Positions 33,538 through 44,000 of a DNA stretch of 64,000 nucleotides are shown here, one piece after another. The notes under the pieces were generated by a model, which did not search any database, was not told where the DNA came from, and worked only from the letters and a program-made list of their open reading frames with translations. The stretch is from Parabacteroides timonensis (GTDB lineage: Bacteria > Bacteroidota > Bacteroidia > Bacteroidales > Tannerellaceae). The stretch spans positions 2,497,807 to 2,561,806 of the forward strand of contig NZ_LT669941.1 of the NCBI RefSeq assembly GCF_900128505.1, given 5' to 3'. How positions within the stretch are numbered: position 1 is the first letter of the stretch; the number at the start of each line of letters is the position of its first letter. The translations under genes were made by a program, and so were the position numbers.

Positions 33538-34647
33538 ATGGCTGAAAATAACTTATTAGGAAGATTAGACGGACTGGTAAGCCGTTTTGAAGAAGTCGGA
33601 ACACTGATTACCGACCCGGCAGTGATTGCCGATATGAAACGGTTTGTAAAACTCAATAAAGAGTATCGCGATCTGGAGAAGATCGTGACTACCCGCAATG
33701 AATATGTAAACACGTTAAACGGGATAAAAGAAGCCCGGCAGATGCTGGATACGGAGCAAGATCCTGAAATGAAAGAAATTGCCCGCGAAGAGTTGGATTC
33801 CTGTAACGCACGTGTTCCGGAACTGGAAGAAGAAATCAAGCTGTTGCTTGTACCCAGCGATCCGGAAGACGACAAAAACGCGATCGTTGAAATACGTGGA
33901 GGAACGGGAGGCGATGAAGCCGCCCTTTTTGCCGGCGACCTGTATCGTATGTATGTAAAATACTGCGAAACAAAAGGCTGGAAAATAGCTCTCTCCAGTT
34001 GCAGCGAAGGCTCGTCGGGCGGATACAAAGAAATCATTTTCACCGTCAGCGGCGAGAAGGTGTACGGCACACTCAAATATGAGTCGGGAGTACATCGCGT
34101 TCAACGTGTACCTGCAACCGAAACCCAGGGACGTGTACATACATCTGCTGCAACCGTAGCCGTACTCCCCGAAGCAGACGAGTTTGATGTTGAAATTAAC
34201 GAAGGTGAAATTAAGTGGGATACTTTCCGCTCAGGAGGTGCCGGCGGCCAGAATGTGAACAAGGTCGAATCGGGCGTACGTTTAAGATACGTCTGGAAGA
34301 ATCCGAACACCGGCATAAGCGAGGAAATCCTGATCGAATGTACGGAGACACGCGACCAACCGAAAAATAAAGAACGGGCCCTTACACGCCTGCGTTCTTT
34401 CATATATGATAAAGAACATCAGAAATACCTCGACGACATTGCCAACAAACGTAAGACAATGGTTTCGTCGGGCGACCGATCCGCGAAGATTCGTACATAC
34501 AACTATCCGCAAGGACGTATCACCGATCATCGTATCAACTACACGATTTACAATCTGTCTGCTTTCATGGATGGCGATATACAAACTTGCATCGACCAAC
34601 TGACCGTTGCCGAAAATGCAGAACGCCTGAAAGAAGCAGAATTATAA
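33538..34647 (+). CDS. prfA: Peptide chain release factor 1
   Basis: Ends translation at UAA and UAG. The 369 residues show the N-terminal helical domain, the stop-codon-reading PAT tripeptide (RVPATETQGRVHTS) that marks RF1 rather than RF2, and the peptidyl-hydrolysis GGQ motif in RSGGAGGQNVNKVES. Length is typical. It follows purM by 8 bases and is followed by pyrF after 27 bases. Confidence 0.97.
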   Translation: MAENNLLGRLDGLVSRFEEVGTLITDPAVIADMKRFVKLNKEYRDLEKIVTTRNEYVNTLNGIKEARQMLDTEQDPEMKEIAREELDSCNARVPELEEEIKLLLVPSDPEDDKNAIVEIRGGTGGDEAALFAGDLYRMYVKYCETKGWKIALSSCSEGSSGGYKEIIFTVSGEKVYGTLKYESGVHRVQRVPATETQGRVHTSAATVAVLPEADEFDVEINEGEIKWDTFRSGGAGGQNVNKVESGVRLRYVWKNPNTGISEEILIECTETRDQPKNKERALTRLRSFIYDKEHQKYLDDIANKRKTMVSSGDRSAKIRTYNYPQGRITDHRINYTIYNLSAFMDGDIQTCIDQLTVAENAERLKEAEL

Positions 34648-34674
34648 CAATTTCATTATTTGACACGAAACAAG

Positions 34675-35517
34675 ATGAACAAGCAACAATTATTCGAGAA
34701 CATCAAAAAGAAACAATCCTTCCTCTGTGTCGGATTGGATACTGATATAAAAAAGATTCCGCAGCATTTACTTTCTGAAGAAGACCCGATCTTCGCTTTC
34801 AACAAGGCAATCATCGATGCTACTGCCGATTACTGCGTAGCTTACAAACCGAACCTGGCATTCTACGAGAGTCTGGGTGTGAAAGGTATGCTTTCTTTCG
34901 AAAAGACAGTAACTTATCTGCGCGAAAACTATCCGGACCAGTTCATCATTGCCGATGCAAAACGTGGTGATATCGGTAATACATCCGAAATGTACGCCCG
35001 TTCTTTCTTCGATCATATCAAGGTAGATGCCGTAACAGTGGCTCCTTATATGGGTGAAGACAGCGTAAAACCGTTCCTGATCTACCCGGAAGCATGGGTT
35101 ATCCTGTTAGCTCTTACGTCAAACAAAGGTTCACAGGATTTCCAGATGACAGAAGATGCCAACGGCGAACGTCTGTTCGAAAAAGTACTGAAGAAGTCGC
35201 AGGATTGGGCTACCGACGAACAAATGATGTATGTTGTCGGTGCTACGCAGGGAAAAATGTTCCTTGATATCCGTAAGTATGCCCCCAATCATTTTTTGCT
35301 GGTTCCGGGTGTCGGAGCACAGGGAGGCAGCCTTCACGAAGTGGCTCAATACGGTATGAACGACGAATGTGGCCTGTTAGTCAACTCTTCCCGTGCGATC
35401 ATTTATGCTGATAAATCAGAGAATTTTGCTTCGTTCGCCCGCAAAGCAGCAGAAGAAGTACAGCGTGAAATGGCAGGATATCTGCATGATAAGGGAATTA
35501 TTCCCTGCAAAGCATAG
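34675..35517 (+). CDS. pyrF: Orotidine 5'-phosphate decarboxylase
   Basis: Makes UMP from OMP. The 280 residues are the longer (type 2) form seen in Bacteroidetes. The catalytic loop motif ADAKRGDIGNTSEMY holds the Asp/Lys residues, preceded by CVGLDTDIKKIP and followed by PGVGAQGG near the phosphate site. I chose the ATG at 34675, which agrees with family length; the frame extends five codons upstream to 34660. It is likely cotranscribed with prfA. Confidence 0.95.
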   Translation: MNKQQLFENIKKKQSFLCVGLDTDIKKIPQHLLSEEDPIFAFNKAIIDATADYCVAYKPNLAFYESLGVKGMLSFEKTVTYLRENYPDQFIIADAKRGDIGNTSEMYARSFFDHIKVDAVTVAPYMGEDSVKPFLIYPEAWVILLALTSNKGSQDFQMTEDANGERLFEKVLKKSQDWATDEQMMYVVGATQGKMFLDIRKYAPNHFLLVPGVGAQGGSLHEVAQYGMNDECGLLVNSSRAIIYADKSENFASFARKAAEEVQREMAGYLHDKGIIPCKA

Positions 35518-35604
35518 GCAATCCCAATTATTTTCACCATTTTTGCAAACTGCTTTATTCTTAGTGGAGCAGTCTCAATTCAAATACAATTAACAAAATA
35601 AGTA

Positions 35605-36645
35605 ATGGAGTTATCAGCCCAACAAATAGCGGACTTTCTTGGCGGAACCGTTGAAGGCAACCCAGAAGTGAGAGTCAGCAACTTCTCAAAAATAGAAGAA
35701 GGACAACCCGGAACATTATCATTCCTGGCCAATCCTAAGTACGAACATTATATCTATAATACAGAAGCTAGCATTGTTCTGGTGAATAACGACTTTTCTC
35801 CGGCTGAACAAATTACTGCCACCTTAATTAAGGTTGAAAATGCTTATGCTGCGCTTGCCATGTTACTCAATTTGGTAGAACAGTCTAAACCGAAAAAGGC
35901 CGGGGTATCTTCGGCTGCCTTTATTGCAGCCTCCGCTACATTGGGAGAAGATTGCTATGTCGGCAATTTCGCTTATATCGGCGAGAACGTAAAGCTGGGT
36001 AAAAACTGCCAGATATTTCCTAACGTATATATAGGCGACGGTGTTACCGTTGGAGATAACTGCCTTCTTTATCCTCATACAACCATATATAACGGATGTA
36101 AAATCGGAGACAATTGTATCCTGCATGCCGGTTCTGTGATCGGTTCGGACGGTTTCGGTTTTGCTCCCGAAGGAGATAATTACAAAAAGATCCCGCAATT
36201 AGGAAACGTTGTGTTGGAAGACAATGTAGAAGTCGGAGCCAATACTACGATCGACCGTGCAGTAATGGGTTCAACCATTATCCGCCGGGGTGTAAAACTG
36301 GATAACCTGGTTCAGATCGCCCACAATGTGGAAGTAGGCGAAAATACAGTAATGGCTGCCCAGGTAGGTATCGCCGGCTCTGTAAAGATCGGCAGCCATT
36401 GTATGTTTGGCGGACAGGTGGGTCTGGCAGGACACATCCATATTGCCGACCATGTAATATTCGGTGCACAGGCTGGTGTGATCAGCGATATTAAGGAAGC
36501 AAAAACCGTATTAGGGGCTCCTGCCATCGATGCGAAAAACTTCATGCGCTCGAGTGCGATATTCAACCGTCTGCCGGATATGTACCGCACCATGGGACAG
36601 TTACAGCGCGAGATCGAACAATTAAAGAAAGAAATCAATAAATAA
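35605..36645 (+). CDS. lpxD: UDP-3-O-acylglucosamine N-acyltransferase LpxD
   Basis: Adds the second acyl chain to the lipid A precursor. 346 residues: an N-terminal nucleotide-binding domain (about 1-100), then a left-handed beta-helix of hexapeptide repeats (VGNFAYIGENVKLG and following), the active-site segment with IGSDGFGFA and IAHNVEVGENT, and a C-terminal helix. It starts the lpxD-lpxC/fabZ-lpxA cluster, whose genes lie 7 and 12 bases apart and form one operon. Confidence 0.96.
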   Translation: MELSAQQIADFLGGTVEGNPEVRVSNFSKIEEGQPGTLSFLANPKYEHYIYNTEASIVLVNNDFSPAEQITATLIKVENAYAALAMLLNLVEQSKPKKAGVSSAAFIAASATLGEDCYVGNFAYIGENVKLGKNCQIFPNVYIGDGVTVGDNCLLYPHTTIYNGCKIGDNCILHAGSVIGSDGFGFAPEGDNYKKIPQLGNVVLEDNVEVGANTTIDRAVMGSTIIRRGVKLDNLVQIAHNVEVGENTVMAAQVGIAGSVKIGSHCMFGGQVGLAGHIHIADHVIFGAQAGVISDIKEAKTVLGAPAIDAKNFMRSSAIFNRLPDMYRTMGQLQREIEQLKKEINK

Positions 36646-36652
36646 TATACGT

Positions 36653-38038
36653 ATGCAGAAACAAAAGACGCTAGCCAAGAGTTTCTCGATGCAAGGTAAA
36701 GGCTTGCATACCGGACTGGATATCCAGATAACATTCAATCCGGCACCGGAAAACCATGGTTACAAAATTAAACGTGTTGACCTGGAAGGACAACCTGTTA
36801 TTGATGCATTGGCAGAAAACGTAGCCAGTACACAAAGAGGTACTGTTCTCTCTAAAAACGGCATTCAGATCAGCACCGTTGAACATGCAATGGCAGCTTT
36901 ATATGCCTACGAAATCGATAACTGCCTGATCGAAGTGAATGCACCCGAATTCCCTATCCTCGACGGTAGTTCACGTTTCTTCGCAGAAGAAATCCAAAAA
37001 GCCGGGATTGTTGAACAGAATGCACCGAAAGACTATTACATCGTAAAACATAAGATCGAAGTAAAAGACGAAGAAACCGGTTCCTCACTGATCATTCTTC
37101 CGGACGATAAATTCAGTGTAAATGTACTGATCTCTTTCGACTCTCCCGTATTGTCGAATCAGTTCGCTACACTGAACGACCTGAGCGAATTTCCGACAGA
37201 GCTGGCCGCATCACGTACATTCGTCTTCGTTCGCGAAGTGGAAATGCTTCGCCAGAACAACCTGATCAAAGGGGGCGACCTCGACAATGCAATCGTAATC
37301 TACGACCAGAAGATGCCGCAAGATGCACTCGACAAACTGGCAGACGAATTAGGCATTCCTCATAAAGACGTACACGAACTGGGTTATATCAACAATAAGC
37401 CGCTGGTATTCGATAACGAACCGGCACGCCATAAACTGATCGACGTATTGGGTGACCTTGCACTGATTGGCAAACCTATCCGTGGACGCATCATCGCTAC
37501 CCGTCCGGGTCATAAGATCAACAACCAGTTGGCACGTATGATCCGCAAAGATATTAAACTGAACGAAGTACAGGCTCCGATTTACGATCCGAATGCAGAA
37601 CCGATCATGGATATTAACCGTATCCGCGAATTGCTTCCTCACCGTTACCCGTTCCTGTTGGTCGATAAGATCATCGAAATCGGCGGAGATTACATCGTCG
37701 GAATAAAAAATATTACGACAAACGAACCGTTCTTTACCGGACACTTCCCCCAGGAACCAGTGACACCGGGTGTATTGCTGGTAGAAGCAATGGCTCAGAC
37801 AGGTGGTTTACTCGTTCTGAATTCAGTAGACGAACCGGAACGGTATTCTACTTATTTCATGAAGATAGACGGAGTGAAGTTCCGCCAGAAAGTGGTGCCG
37901 GGAGATACTTTGATCCTCCGTCTGGAACTGCTGGCTCCTATCCGTCGAGGTATCTCTACGATGAAAGGTTATATCTTCGTGGGCGACAAGCTGGTATGCG
38001 AAGCTGAATTTATGGCTCAGATTATAAAAAATAAATAA
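36653..38038 (+). CDS. lpxC: Bifunctional LpxC deacetylase / FabZ dehydratase
   Basis: 461 residues in two fused parts. The N-terminal half (about 1-310) is LpxC, the zinc enzyme for the committed step of lipid A synthesis, with the HAMAALYAYEIDNC and PILDGSS segments and RPGHKINNQLARMIR near its end. The C-terminal half (about 315-460) is FabZ, 3-hydroxyacyl-ACP dehydratase, with LLPHRYPFLLVDKI and the catalytic FTGHFPQEPVTPGVL. This fusion is known in Bacteroidetes and couples lipid A synthesis to fatty-acid synthesis. It follows lpxD by 7 bases. Confidence 0.96.
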   Translation: MQKQKTLAKSFSMQGKGLHTGLDIQITFNPAPENHGYKIKRVDLEGQPVIDALAENVASTQRGTVLSKNGIQISTVEHAMAALYAYEIDNCLIEVNAPEFPILDGSSRFFAEEIQKAGIVEQNAPKDYYIVKHKIEVKDEETGSSLIILPDDKFSVNVLISFDSPVLSNQFATLNDLSEFPTELAASRTFVFVREVEMLRQNNLIKGGDLDNAIVIYDQKMPQDALDKLADELGIPHKDVHELGYINNKPLVFDNEPARHKLIDVLGDLALIGKPIRGRIIATRPGHKINNQLARMIRKDIKLNEVQAPIYDPNAEPIMDINRIRELLPHRYPFLLVDKIIEIGGDYIVGIKNITTNEPFFTGHFPQEPVTPGVLLVEAMAQTGGLLVLNSVDEPERYSTYFMKIDGVKFRQKVVPGDTLILRLELLAPIRRGISTMKGYIFVGDKLVCEAEFMAQIIKNK

Positions 38039-38050
38039 TAGAAGAAGGCA

Positions 38051-38836
38051 ATGAATCAATCCCCTTTAGCAGTCGTACATCCCGAAGCAAAGATCGGCCA
38101 GAATGTAACGATAGATCCTTTTGCAGTGATTGAAAAGGATGTAGTAATAGGCGACAATTGTCACATTTATTCACACGCAGTCATTCTCGACGGGGCCAGG
38201 ATCGGAAACAATTGTTCCATCTTCCCGGGAGCTGTAATTGCCGGTATTCCACAAGACCTGAAGTTCAACGGAGAGCAGACAACCGCCGAAGTAGGAAACA
38301 ATACTACTATCCGCGAATGTGTTACGATCAACCGTGGTACAGCATCGAAAGGCAAGACCGTAGTCGGAAGCGACTGCCTGATTATGGCATATTCCCATAT
38401 TGCCCACGATTGTGTACTGAAAGATCATATCATCATCGGTAATGCTTCCCAGATAGCCGGAGAAGTGGAGATTGACGACTTTGCCATTGTCAGCGGCGGT
38501 AGCCTGGTTCACCAGTTTACCCGCATATCCAAGCATGTAATGGTTCAGGGCGGTTCACGTATCGGAAAAGATATTCCTCCTTATACGTTGATCGGTCGCG
38601 ACCCGATCGTTTATTGCGGTATCAATATCGTCGGTTTACGCCGTCGCGGATTCACCAACGAACAGGTATTCCTGATCCAGGATATCTATCGTACTTTATA
38701 TACTCGCGGGCTGAACAATACAGAGGCACTGAAAGCGATCGAAACGGAATATGTACCCAGCATAGAAAGAGACTTGATCTTAAACTTTATCAAGACTTCC
38801 GAACGGGGTATCGTAAGAGGTTCCATCGACGAGTAA
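38051..38836 (+). CDS. lpxA: UDP-N-acetylglucosamine acyltransferase LpxA
   Basis: First acylation of UDP-GlcNAc in lipid A synthesis. 261 residues: a hexapeptide-repeat beta-helix (HPEAKIGQNVTIDPFAVIEKD and following), the conserved RECVTINRGT and AYSHIAHDC segments around the active-site histidine, and a C-terminal helical domain. Family length is about 260. It ends the lpxD-lpxC/fabZ-lpxA operon and is followed by a terminator. Confidence 0.96.
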   Translation: MNQSPLAVVHPEAKIGQNVTIDPFAVIEKDVVIGDNCHIYSHAVILDGARIGNNCSIFPGAVIAGIPQDLKFNGEQTTAEVGNNTTIRECVTINRGTASKGKTVVGSDCLIMAYSHIAHDCVLKDHIIIGNASQIAGEVEIDDFAIVSGGSLVHQFTRISKHVMVQGGSRIGKDIPPYTLIGRDPIVYCGINIVGLRRRGFTNEQVFLIQDIYRTLYTRGLNNTEALKAIETEYVPSIERDLILNFIKTSERGIVRGSIDE

Positions 38837-38860
38837 ACGATAAGAAAATAAACAATTTTG

Positions 38861-38900
38861 AAGGGCTGTCAACTCCTTGCGGGGTTAACGGCCCTTTTGT
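38861..38900 (+). terminator. Terminator after lpxA
   Basis: AAGGGCTGTCAAC pairs with GTTAACGGCCCTT (with one mismatch) across a ten-base loop, followed by TTTTGTTTT. Confidence 0.75.
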
Positions 38901-38966
38901 TTTATATAACTGAATCCACAGGCCGCTTTTTTTATATCGTTATATGTTGGTATTGATATTTTTTAC

Positions 38967-38974
38967 TACTTTTG
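38967..38974 (+). promoter_or_regulatory. -7 box of the PRiA4_ORF3-like gene
   Basis: TACTTTTG, which fits TAnnTTTG, 24 bases before the ATG at 38999. The upstream candidate start at 38972 lies inside this box and is excluded. Confidence 0.6.
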
Positions 38975-38998
38975 AACCAACAAAAAACTAAAAAGACT

Positions 38999-39559
38999 AT
39001 GGTATTTAGATTCCTCATTCTATCAGATGAAGTAGATGACTTCAAACGCGAGATCAAGATTGACGCGGAAGCTACTTTCCTCGATCTCCACGACGCCATC
39101 CTGGACTCGGTTGGTTACACAAAAGATCAGATGTGTTCTTTCTTTATTTGTGACGACGACTGGAGCAAGAATACGGAAATAACATTGGTTGAAATGGACA
39201 CCACTTCAGAAGTGGATAGCTATATAATGGGTGACACTCGTCTGGAAGAATTGCTCGAAGACGAACACCAGAAACTTATGTTCGTTTTCGACTATATGAC
39301 CGAACGTGCCTTCTTTATGGAACTTCGTGAAATAGAGCCGGGCAAAGACCTCGACAAAGCAATGATCAGCAAGTCTATCGGTCTTCCTCCCGCACAAACG
39401 GTCGACTTCGACGAGTTTGATACCAAAAGTACAACAACAGATATCGGCGAAGATTTCTACGGCGATTCTGAATACGACATCGACGAACTGGATAAAGGTG
39501 GTTTCGAAGGCTTAGGCGACGGACCGATGGAAAATCCATACGACGACGAGCGTTTTTAA
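38999..39559 (+). CDS. PRiA4_ORF3-like protein (TnpR passenger family), 186 aa
   Basis: The N-terminal half has the pattern of the plasmid pRiA4b ORF3-like fold: a strand FRFLILSDEVDDFKREIKID, a helix with FLDLHDAILDSVGY, and FFICDDDWSKNTEITLVEMD. The C-terminal part is highly acidic (YDIDELDKGGFEGLGDGPMENPYDDERF). Members of this family occur as transposon passengers and as housekeeping genes; here it looks like a stable chromosomal gene, four bases upstream of miaA, with its own promoter. Function unknown. Confidence 0.7.
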   Translation: MVFRFLILSDEVDDFKREIKIDAEATFLDLHDAILDSVGYTKDQMCSFFICDDDWSKNTEITLVEMDTTSEVDSYIMGDTRLEELLEDEHQKLMFVFDYMTERAFFMELREIEPGKDLDKAMISKSIGLPPAQTVDFDEFDTKSTTTDIGEDFYGDSEYDIDELDKGGFEGLGDGPMENPYDDERF

Positions 39560-39562
39560 TAA

Positions 39563-40459
39563 ATGAATTCCCTTGTCATATTATTAGGGCCGACAGGAGT
39601 CGGAAAAACAGAACTGAGCCTGCGTGTAGCAGAGCACTTCGGTTCGCCTATTATCTCATCCGACTCCCGTCAGCTATATAAAGACCTGCCTATCGGTACT
39701 GCCGCTCCTACCCCGGAGCAAATGGCAAGAGTAAAACATTACATGGTCGGCACACTCGAGTTGACCGATTATTACAGTGCCAGTAACTTTGAAGAAGATG
39801 TTATTTCCTTATTAAATACACTTCACCAGACAACTCCGACAGTGGTTATGACCGGAGGTTCCATGATGTACATCGACGCCGTATGCAAAGGGATCGACGA
39901 TATCCCTACTGTCACTCCCGAGATACGTGATGCCATCTACGCCCAGTTCGAACGTGAAGGGTTGGAACCTATCCTGGCAGAGTTAAAAGAAGCAGATCCG
40001 ATTCATTACGATGAAGTAGATCGCATGAACTACAAACGGGTTATCCATGCCGTAGAGATCTGTCGGATGACGGGAAAGCCCTACTCCTCTTTCCGTACCA
40101 ATATAAAAAAAGTACGTCCTTTCAATATTATTAAAGTTGGATTGACCCGCGACCGGGAAGAGTTATGCGAACGTATCAACCACCGGGTCGACCAGATGAT
40201 GGATGACGGACTGCTTGAAGAGGCACGTAAAGTGTATCCTTACCGCCACCTTAACTCGCTTAACACAGTCGGCTACAAAGAACTATTCAAATATTTTGAT
40301 GGGGAATGGTCTTTAGACTTCGCAGTTGAAAAGATCAGACGCAACTCACGTGTTTATGCCCGCAAGCAAATGACTTGGTTCAAACGGGATACGGAGATCG
40401 AATGGTTCCATCCGGAAAAGGAAACAGAGATTATGAATTTTATAAAAAAACAACTATAA
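39563..40459 (+). CDS. miaA: tRNA dimethylallyltransferase MiaA
   Basis: Adds a dimethylallyl group to A37 of tRNAs that read UNN codons. The 298 residues contain the P-loop LLGPTGVGKTELS, the SSDSRQLYKDLPIGTAAP segment, VMTGGSMMYIDA, and the C-terminal tRNA-binding region with NTVGYKEL and RRNSRVYARKQMTWF. It is translated from the same transcript as the upstream acidic-tail gene (4-base gap). No terminator is clear before the SusC region. Confidence 0.96.
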   Translation: MNSLVILLGPTGVGKTELSLRVAEHFGSPIISSDSRQLYKDLPIGTAAPTPEQMARVKHYMVGTLELTDYYSASNFEEDVISLLNTLHQTTPTVVMTGGSMMYIDAVCKGIDDIPTVTPEIRDAIYAQFEREGLEPILAELKEADPIHYDEVDRMNYKRVIHAVEICRMTGKPYSSFRTNIKKVRPFNIIKVGLTRDREELCERINHRVDQMMDDGLLEEARKVYPYRHLNSLNTVGYKELFKYFDGEWSLDFAVEKIRRNSRVYARKQMTWFKRDTEIEWFHPEKETEIMNFIKKQL

Positions 40460-41022
40460 AACCTGATATCTATACCTAACAAACTTATACTCATAACAAT
40501 CCACAACCTCAATATGCCTACCTAAGATTAAAAAACAACCTTTCTAATTAAATAAACACAGAAATACCAATAGCGAAAACGGCTATAAAAAGAAACTCTT
40601 CTTCTAGCCTTAAGGCAATATAATAGATACAATAGAACTCATACTCCTATCTTCTATTGATATTTTAGTGAACAAATGATAATTCAGGGATAAGTCCTAA
40701 ATGGACTATGGTTTATTTGTGACAAATATATGAAATATTTATTTAATCATGTTTTGTTATTAAAAAATATACACATACCCAAGAATGTTTTTTAACACAT
40801 CCTTATCTATAACCTCGAAAAAAGCCCTCTACAGCCTTATTCTTCACCAAATATTCATTAGCTACACCAAGAAAAATATTGTCTAAGAAAAATTCAACCA
40901 TAGTCCATTTAGAACTATGATTTAACACAAATCCTACATGCCAAATCTAAAAAGTAAAATCTGTTTTGGTTCATGGGATAGAAAGATTTATACATCAAAT
41001 ATTATTTTTAATCTAAATTTCC
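40460..41022. other. 563-base AT-rich region upstream of susC
   Basis: No gene seen. It contains a perfect 17-base inverted repeat, CTAAATGGACTATGGTT at 40697-40713 and its reverse complement at 40896-40912, separated by 182 bases. The spacer has a TATATTTG box on the minus strand (pointing away from susC), and no TAnnTTTG box toward susC was found between 40460 and 41022. The region may carry a switchable promoter or paired operator sites. Confidence 0.5.
40697..40912. repeat. 17-base perfect inverted repeat, possible invertible segment
   Basis: Copies at 40697-40713 and 40896-40912, spaced by 182 bases, starting 326 bases before the susC start. Invertible promoters in Bacteroidales are typically flanked by inverted repeats of this length and spacing. 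No invertase gene is seen next to it. Confidence 0.5.
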
Positions 41023-44000
41023 ATGCGAAAAAAATTAAATTTAGTTAGCTTTATTCTACTGGCGGGAACACTAGCTTCCCCAGGAACAACTTTTGCAGGA
41101 ACTACACCAGCAGAGCCTAGTACCAGTATTTCCCAACAAACGGGAAGAGTGACATGCGTTGTGGAAGATGCTCTAGGCCCAGTAACCGGAGCATCTGTGA
41201 TTGTGAAGGGGACAACTACGGGTAATGTATCCGATACCGACGGTAAGGTTGTTTTAGAAGGTTTGAAGCGCGGAGACATCATTCAGGTTTCTTTCGTCGG
41301 TTATATCACACAAGAAATCCCCTATACCGGACAGTCTACTATCAAGATCGACCTGAAAGAAGATTCTCAAGCTTTGGAAGAAGTTGTAATCGTTGGTTAC
41401 GGCGTTCAGAAAAAAGAAAGTTTAACGGGTGCTTTGCAAACCCTGAAAGAAGAGAAACTGACCGACATCACAACACCTTCAGTTGAAAACATGCTAAATG
41501 GTAAGGTATCAGGAGTGTACGTAGCCCCGGGTTCCGGACAACCGGGTTCAAGCGGTGCAGTTGTGGTACGCGGTAAAGCGACATTAAGTGGTTCGACAGC
41601 TCCACTTTGGGTAATCGACGGTGTGATCGTTGGGGACGGTGCCGGATTACTGAATCCTTCGGACATTGAAACTATGACTATCCTGAAAGATGCTGCTTCT
41701 ACCGCCATCTATGGTTCGGAAGGGGCAAACGGTGTTATCCTTATTACAACCAAAGCGGCCAAGAGCGGCAAGATACAGATAAACGCTTCTGCCAAACTAG
41801 GTATCAGCACGTTGAACAACGGGAAACTGGAAATGATGAATGGAGCGGAACTATATGACTACTACGCCTCTTTCAACAATCCGGAAATGGTTGCTTTCCC
41901 TCGCTGGAACTCGGAATTGCGCAACTCCAATTTCGATTGGTGGGATCTGGCCACTCAATCCGGCTTTACACAAGATTATAACATATCACTCTCAGGAGGA
42001 AACGACCAGCTTAGTTCATACTTCTCTGTCGGATACTACGACGAAGAGGGAGCTGTAAAAGGATACGACTATTCGCGCTACACCTTCCGCTATCGTTCAA
42101 ACTATAAACCATTCAAATGGTTGACTATTAAACCTTCTGTTTCAGGAGCAATGCGTACGGTAGAGGATGCACAGTATTCCGTTACATCTATGTACTCCAT
42201 GTTTCCGTGGGACAGTCCTTATAAAGAAAACGGCGAATTGGTTCCCGACCGTTACCAAGGATGGGTCAACAGCCAGCAGACAAACTACCTGAACGATCTT
42301 TCGTATGGCAATCATACTGATTATAAGACTTACGAGTTCCTTGGTAACTTGGATTTCGATATTAAGATTACAGATTGGTTGACATTCCGTTCAGTAAACA
42401 GTTTCCAATACACAAATTATTATTATCAATCATATAGCGATCCGCGAAGCAATGGAGCCTCCGGCGTAAATGGTCGTATCGAAGAATACCAAAGCAATAC
42501 GAGCCGCCGCTATACCAACCAGTTGTTGAACTTCAACAAAATGTTTGGCAAACACTCGGTAGATGCCGTATTGGCTTACGAGTTCAAAGACTATCAAGGA
42601 AAAGCCATCAAGGCTATAGGAACAGGGTTCGCTCCTGGATTTGAGGTGCTGGATGTAACTGCCTTACCTGAAAAAGTGGGAGGAAGCCTAACTGAATCGG
42701 CAGTTCAATCTTACTTCTTCCGTGGAAACTACTCATACGATAACCGTTATGTGGCAGAGCTATCTCTTCGTCGCGACGGAGCATCCAACTTCGGTTCAGA
42801 CGCCCGTTATGGTAATTTTTATTCAGTTAGTGGTGGCTGGAATATCAGTCGTGAACATTGGTTCAATGCAAAATGGGTAGACGCACTCAAAGTTCGTGCT
42901 TCATACGGTATCATGGGTAACCGCCCGGGTGATTATTATCCGCAATATGCCCTTTATTCAATTTCAGCCAACTATGATGGCATACCGGGTACATTGATCA
43001 GCCAAGTCGGCAATCCGAACTTAACTTGGGAAGAAACAGCCACATTCGGTATCGGCGTGGACGCCAACTTGTTTAATAACCGCCTGCGCATTGTATTCGA
43101 TTACTATAATAAGTACACGACAGACGTACTTTACAAGACCCCGCTATCTGGTCTTACAGGTGTAACCAGTCGTTGGCAAAATATTGGTGAAATCAGTAAC
43201 AAAGGTATCGAACTTACTATAGGTGGTGACATTATCCGCACTAAAGACTGGAACTGGAGCCTCGAAGCCAACGTGGGACACAACAAGAATACAGTAGAAA
43301 AGCTGTATGGGGACGATCCTAATATGGAAGTCGTTATTGGCGGTGGTATAGGTATTGCCGGTGAAGCATCGAAAATTCTGAAGGTAGGCTATAGCAGTGA
43401 CGCATTCTATGTAAAAGAATGGGCTGGCGTAAACCCGGAAAACGGAGCTCCGCAATGGTACACTACCACAGAAGACGGCAGCCGTGTCATAACAGATGAT
43501 TACACAAAGGCCGACCTTGTGATCAGCAAACCATCTACACCGAAACTGTTTGGTGGATTCAACACCTCATTAAGCTGGAGAAACATTGATCTGAATGCCG
43601 TATTCGGTTTCTCTCTCGGTGGTAAGATCTATAACTATTCCCGTCAAGAATATGATGCCGACGGTACTTACACCGACCGCAACCAGATGAAATTGAAAGA
43701 TGGATGGAATCGTTGGGAAAAACCTGGCGATATCGCAACACATCCTGTTCCATCTTATAATAATCAATCAAAAGCAAACAGCCCTTCCAGCCGTTATCTG
43801 GAAGATAGCGATTATCTGAAACTGCGTTCGCTTACTATTGGCTATAACCTAAGTCTGCCCAAGTATTACATCCAGAATATGCGCATCTTCTTTGCTGGTG
43901 AAAACCTGTTCACAGTCACCGGTTATTCGGGTGTAGATCCGGAAATACCAGCTAAAGCCAATGACGACGGAACAATTTCTGTTATCGGCTCTGCCGGTCC

